Shown here piece by piece: positions 51,659-55,032 of a DNA stretch of 55,032 bases. Position 1 is the stretch's first letter. The number at the start of each line of letters is the position of its first letter. Below the pieces are notes generated by a model that was given only the letters and a program-made list of their open reading frames with translations, had not been told where the DNA came from and searched no databases. The stretch covers positions 1-55,032 of the forward strand of contig NZ_JASJCS010000014.1 in assembly GCF_030065885.1 (NCBI RefSeq). Reading direction: 5' to 3'. The stretch comes from Ilumatobacter sp. GTDB taxonomy: Bacteria > Actinomycetota > Acidimicrobiia > Acidimicrobiales > Ilumatobacteraceae. The position numbers were made by a program, and so were the translations under genes.

Positions 51659-52161
51659 TCAGTGGGGCAGATGGATCTCACCCTCGTACGTCAGCACGAA
51701 GCTCGGACCCTCCCCCGTCCCGTGCCCGCGGGCGCCGGCCAGATCACCGGTGCCGCCCCTGATGAACCACCGGCCCTCCCAGGGGAAGTCACTCGGTGTC
51801 GGCAGGCCCGGATCCTGCTCGCCGATCGCGAGGAGTTGCAGTGTTCCCTCGTGCATCACGCCGTCGGCGTCCATGACGGTGCCGGTGAACTCGGCGTTGC
51901 CGGCGATGAGGTTCTTGCCCGGCCCGCCCAGACGCACGAGCCAGAGCTCCTCGACCGTCTTCCCCGTCATGTCGCCGGTCAGCTCACCATGCGCGACGCC
52001 GCGGAGCACGATGTTCTGACGAACTCCGCCACGGTCTCGATCTCGACCGGAACGTACGTCCAGTCGCCGCTGACTCCGGTCTTCGGGTGTGCCGTCGCGA
52101 CCCCGGCCGCCGCTGCGAACGCCACGACCGCCAACATGGCACCTACGACTCGCCGCTTCAT
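51659..52161 (-). pseudogene. Secreted allene-oxide-cyclase-barrel-like protein with a frameshift
   Basis: An N-terminal part reads from the ATG at 52161: signal peptide MKRRVVGAMLAVVAFAAAAG, then GVSGDWTYVPVEIETVAEFVR, and stops at 51979 in a wrong-looking tail. The rest continues in another frame as QNIVLRGVAHGELTGDMTG down to the stop at 51659, including GGTGDLAGARGHGTGEG, a motif of barrel-like secreted proteins related to DUF3224 or allene-oxide cyclase. Joining the frames near 52015 gives one plausible protein of about 165 residues. A true mutation and a sequencing error are both possible. Confidence 0.6.
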
Positions 52162-52343
52162 GTGCTTCGCGTCATCTGCGCATCGACTGCGCATCGTCGG
52201 ACGCCGCGGGCGAGCCTCACTTGGCCGTTTCGGGCTGCCATGGAGGAGCGCACCTCGGCCTCCCTCGATCATGCGCCCCCGGTGTTCGCGGCAAGTGGTC
52301 GGGGGTCACTCGGACCGCAACGGTTTCGGTCGAGCTCAGCCGT

Positions 52344-52730
52344 TCAGTCCGGTCGCCAGCGGGTCAGGCGTTGCGGCGAGCTGCCCGGCAGGCGTTCGAT
52401 CTCGCAGCGCGCCTCGAGGTCGACCTTGGTGTAGGTGCAGTAGTTGCGTGTGCGGCCCTTCGGGAACAGCTCGTGCGTCGAGTAGCGATCCTGGGCCGCG
52501 GCCACGACGTCCTTCAGGAGGACGGTGCCGTCGTCGTCGCACTCGTCGTCGAGCATCTCGAGGATGTGGGCGCGCATCAGCTCGTACTGGGCGAGGCCCA
52601 TCGTCCACCCGTCGAGCCCTCCTGGGCGCGTTGCGTTGAAGATCTCGACCCGCCCGCGCTCGCGTGCTTCGGCGTCGGCATCCCATGCCGGCTGCGGCAC
52701 GGGGCCGGCGTGGGGGTCGCGCTCGGGCAT
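52344..52730 (-). CDS. DUF6958-like protein
   Basis: This 128-residue protein has a charged N-terminus, YELMRAHILEMLDD, FPKGRTRNYCTYTKVDLEAR and CEIERLPGSSPQRL; the VDLEAR segment with a following P-Q-R-L motif is what I associate with the DUF6958 family. Function is unknown; the fold looks like a small winged helix. Its ATG overlaps the mftD stop by one base (TGATG), so it is co-translated with mftD. Confidence 0.65.
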   Translation of the reverse strand: MPERDPHAGPVPQPAWDADAEARERGRVEIFNATRPGGLDGWTMGLAQYELMRAHILEMLDDECDDDGTVLLKDVVAAAQDRYSTHELFPKGRTRNYCTYTKVDLEARCEIERLPGSSPQRLTRWRPD

Positions 52731-53902
52731 CAGGCCATGGCCGGCGGGGAGAAGCCGTCGGGGATCACGAGATCGCCGGGGCCGAGCTCCTTGATCGACG
52801 ACTTGCCGAGGCCGAGCATGGTCGAGTCGATGCCCATCCGGAGGACGTCGAGCACGTTCTCGACGCCGGCCTGTCCGTTGGCCGCGAGGCCCCACAGGTA
52901 GGCCCTGCCGATCATCACCGCCTTGGCACCGAGGGCCAGCGCCTTCACCACGTCGCTCCCCCGTCGAATGCCGCCGTCCATGACGATCTCGATCTGATCG
53001 CCCACGACGTCGACGATCTCGGGGAGCACCCGGATCGGCGCCGGCGCGCCATCGAGGTTGTTCCCGCCGTGGTTCGACACCGAGATCGCCGTCGCGCCCG
53101 CGTCGAGCGCGCGGCGGGCCTCGTCGGGCCGGCCGATCCCCTTGACCATGAACGGACCGCCCCACTGCTCGCGCAGCCAGGCGATGTCCGCCCACGTGGC
53201 GGGCGGCGTCCCCATCCACACGCCGTACGCGTCGAAGAAGTGCGGGTCGGGCTCGCCGAGGGCGTTGAAGTTGGGCACGCCGAGGCCCGGTAGCTGGCCC
53301 GTCCGCAGCCACTCGAGCAGCCAGACCGGTCGCATCGCGACCTCGGGCACGTGCTTGAGCACCGTCAGCGGCTTCATGTCCTGGGGGATCTTCGGGCTCC
53401 CCCAGTCACGGCTGTGGACGAACGACCAGTCGAGCGTGACGATCAGTCCACCAGCGCCGGCGGCCTTGGCGCGGTCCATCCGCATCACCATCGAGTCGCG
53501 GTCCCCGGCCCAGTAGATCTGGAAGAACGTCTGCGGGTTGGCGTCGACGACGGCCTCGAGCGGCTTGCTGGCGAACGAGCTGAGCCCCATCACGACGCCG
53601 CGGGCGGCCGCGGCACGCGCGACCGCCAGCTCGCCGTCCGGATGGACGGCCTGCACACCGGTCGGCGAGATCATCACCGGCATCGACATCGGCTGCCCCA
53701 TGACCTCGGTCGCCATGTCGCGTTCGGGGGGCTGGCCGGCGGTGATCGGTCGGACCCCGAGCTCGTCGAACGCGGCCAGGTTGTCGTCCAGCGTGACGCC
53801 ACGCTCGGCGCCGGCGATCAGCGCGCCGTACACGGACTTGGGGAGCTTGCGCTTCGCCCGCCGCTGCGCCACCGCGACCGATTCGAACCATGCGTTTGCC
53901 AC
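52730..53902 (-). CDS. mftD: Pre-mycofactocin synthase MftD-like FMN-dependent dehydrogenase
   Basis: This 390-residue protein matches the MftD/LldD1 pattern of Mycobacterium closely: AKRKLPKSVYGALIAG, ISPTGVQAVHPDGELAVARA, GLSSFASKPLEAVV, DWGSPKIPQDM, GPFMVKGIGRPDEARRALDA, SVSNHGGNNLDG and VMDGGIRRGSDVVKALALGA. MftD oxidises the modified peptide during mycofactocin redox-cofactor synthesis using FMN. The GTG at 53902 matches the length of known MftD and has TACGCT 6 nt upstream; an ATG at 53971 adds 23 residues. The rest of the mft cluster is not in this window. Confidence 0.85.
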   Translation of the reverse strand: MANAWFESVAVAQRRAKRKLPKSVYGALIAGAERGVTLDDNLAAFDELGVRPITAGQPPERDMATEVMGQPMSMPVMISPTGVQAVHPDGELAVARAAAARGVVMGLSSFASKPLEAVVDANPQTFFQIYWAGDRDSMVMRMDRAKAAGAGGLIVTLDWSFVHSRDWGSPKIPQDMKPLTVLKHVPEVAMRPVWLLEWLRTGQLPGLGVPNFNALGEPDPHFFDAYGVWMGTPPATWADIAWLREQWGGPFMVKGIGRPDEARRALDAGATAISVSNHGGNNLDGAPAPIRVLPEIVDVVGDQIEIVMDGGIRRGSDVVKALALGAKAVMIGRAYLWGLAANGQAGVENVLDVLRMGIDSTMLGLGKSSIKELGPGDLVIPDGFSPPAMA

Positions 53903-53908
53903 GGCGTC

Positions 53909-53914
53909 AGCGTA
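53909..53914 (-). promoter_or_regulatory. -10 hexamer TACGCT, leaderless start of mftD
   Basis: TACGCT lies 6 nt before the GTG at 53902 on the minus strand. The opposing plus-strand CACACT at 53967-53972 belongs to the methyltransferase gene. Confidence 0.45.
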
Positions 53915-53978
53915 GGTGTTGGCGGTTCGCCGGGCCTCAGCCGCCGCCGACTCCACGGACCGGTGCCACACTGGCGTC

Positions 53979-54635
53979 GTGACCTCGCCTGACTTCGTCA
54001 GTGCCGACGGCAGTCCCCTGGCGGTCTACCTCGCGCTGCCCGCGGGTGACGCGCCGATGCTCGTGCATCGCGCCATCCGCCCCGAGTCGACGATCCTCGA
54101 GCTCGGCTCCGGCCCGGGCCGTCTCACGCGAGCCCTCGTCGCACTCGGTCACGACGTGACGGCCGTCGACGACAGCCCGGAGATGCTCGCCCACGTCACC
54201 GGAGCCGACTGCGTCGCCGCGGACGCCTTCGAACTCGACCTCGGCCGGACGTTCGACGTCGTCCTGGCGGCCAGCACCCTGATCAACCGGCCCGGGGCCG
54301 AGCACCGAGCCCGGCTGCTCGAGGTCGCGAGCCGCCATCTGCGAGACGGGGGATCGTTCATCGTCGAGCGATTCGAGCCCGGATGGCTGCTCAGCGCCAC
54401 CGACACCGCGGAGGAGTGTGGCCCCGTGAGGATGGTGTTCGAGGCAGGCGCGATCACCGGATCGGTGAGATCGGCGGCGATGACGTACCACCTCGGCGGG
54501 CGGTCGTGGCGCCAGGAGTTCGACGCCGAGGACCTGCCCGATGCCGTGCTCGAGGCCGAAGCGGCCGCGGTCGGGCTCGTCGTGACGCGCCACCTCGACG
54601 ATGCAGGAAGCTGGGTCGGGCTCACCCACCGGTGA
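53979..54635 (+). CDS. Class I SAM-dependent methyltransferase
   Basis: This 218-residue enzyme has motif I ILELGSGPGRLTRAL near residue 39-53, an acidic residue at the end of strand 2 (VTAVDDSPEMLAHV), a strand 4 region FDVVLAASTLINRPG and GGSFIVERFEPGWLL. The substrate is not predictable. The GTG at 53979 is chosen because CACACT lies 6 nt upstream; an ATG at 53916 adds 21 residues that lie in the divergent promoter. Confidence 0.82.
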   Translation: MTSPDFVSADGSPLAVYLALPAGDAPMLVHRAIRPESTILELGSGPGRLTRALVALGHDVTAVDDSPEMLAHVTGADCVAADAFELDLGRTFDVVLAASTLINRPGAEHRARLLEVASRHLRDGGSFIVERFEPGWLLSATDTAEECGPVRMVFEAGAITGSVRSAAMTYHLGGRSWRQEFDAEDLPDAVLEAEAAAVGLVVTRHLDDAGSWVGLTHR

Positions 54636-54781
54636 CGTAGGCAACCGCCGGTGCGGCATCGCGCTCGAGACGGGTCGCGTCGCCACCTGACGCTGCGGCG
54701 GACGCCACCACGTCCAGCGTCGCTGTGGCTGCCACTGAGACATCGTCACGAGCGGTTCACATCCACCGGAGCCGCTACCCC

Positions 54782-55032
54782 GCGAGACGATTCACGACCC
54801 GAACCCATGCGCCGCGAGACGATTCACGACCCACCCCACGCCACCCCACACCACGAGACGATTCACAACGACACGAACCACACCCCGCGAGACGATTCAC
54901 GACAACACGAACCACACGCTGCGAGACGATTCACGACCCACCCCACGCCACCCCACCCCGCGAGACGATTCACAACGACACGAACCACACCCCGCGAGAC
55001 GATTCACGACAACACGAACCACACGCTGCGAG
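54782..55032. repeat. Repeat array 2: GCGAGACGATTCACGAC, at least 8 copies, open at window end
   Basis: Copies start at 54782, 54814, 54853, 54887, 54921, 54960, 54994 and 55028 (cut by the edge), with steps of 32, 39, 34, 34, 39, 34 and 34 bp. Two copies (54853, 54960) read CACAAC instead of CACGAC. Spacers are of two kinds, a C-rich 22-nt type and an A/C-rich 17-nt type. The core is the reverse complement, with one base changed, of the array 1 core. The 146 bp from 54636 to 54781 show no gene. Confidence 0.85.

Noticed and set aside
49457-54635. Composite transposon or genomic island bounded by the two arrays
   Set aside because: No transposase, integrase or direct target duplication is visible, and the genes have normal composition; the inverted arrays alone are not enough.

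Overview
This is a high-GC actinobacterial chromosome segment, most likely from the Acidimicrobiia (Ilumatobacter-like). The evidence is base composition, frequent GTG starts, an rpsF-ssb-rpsR-rplI-dnaB block, mycobacterium-like enzymes (HelZ-type helicase, FadE5-type dehydrogenase, MftD, a Rv2466c-like thioredoxin-fold protein) and an HspR-type HAIR operator on clpB. The taxon is an inference. The content is mostly core metabolism, transport and housekeeping; there is no phage, IS element, tRNA or rRNA.

Layout: 0-2.7 kb holds a truncated SNF2 helicase, a heme-dependent N-demethylase-like protein and a PaaI thioesterase. 2.6-11.8 kb is a minus-strand operon (acyl-CoA ligase, then LivH, LivM, LivK, LivF, LivG) plus a second Liv-type binding lipoprotein; coupling of a ligase to a Liv importer suggests uptake and CoA activation of a carboxylic acid. 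12-16.5 kb has a FadE5-like acyl-CoA dehydrogenase and clpB. 16.7-22.9 kb has a two-component pair, hisD, purA and purB. 24-28.3 kb is a moxR / DUF58 / transglutaminase-like operon whose transglutaminase domain has lost its Cys and His. 28.3-35.2 kb has a second acyl-CoA ligase coupled to engB, a lipoprotein, a DsbA-fold protein, a DrrAB-type ABC exporter and a secreted repeat protein. 35.4-39.4 kb has a PAP2-family membrane protein, a SCO6745-like protein, and a TetR gene followed by two paralogous small membrane proteins, preceded by a 35-bp palindrome. 39.5-43.1 kb is the dnaB / ribosomal protein / ssb block. 43.4-46.9 kb is an asymmetric heterodimeric ABC exporter. 47-55 kb holds small conserved genes, an acrylyl-CoA reductase-like enzyme, an orphan pre-mycofactocin synthase (MftD) coupled to a DUF6958-like gene, and a methyltransferase, with two repeat arrays that share a 15-bp core in opposite orientation.

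About sixteen genes have a TAnnnT hexamer 6-8 nt before an ATG or GTG and no Shine-Dalgarno sequence, the layout of leaderless transcripts. I used this, with homology, to choose many starts. Genes with Shine-Dalgarno sequences are mostly internal to operons, lipoprotein genes or housekeeping genes.

The main unexplained structures are the two inverted repeat arrays (49.0-49.4 kb and 54.8 kb to the window end), the TetR operator with its paralogous membrane pair, a MerR-type promoter in front of an uncharacterised gene (48.0 kb), a phased set of DnaA-box-like motifs before dnaB, and a perfect 76-bp tandem duplication beside it.
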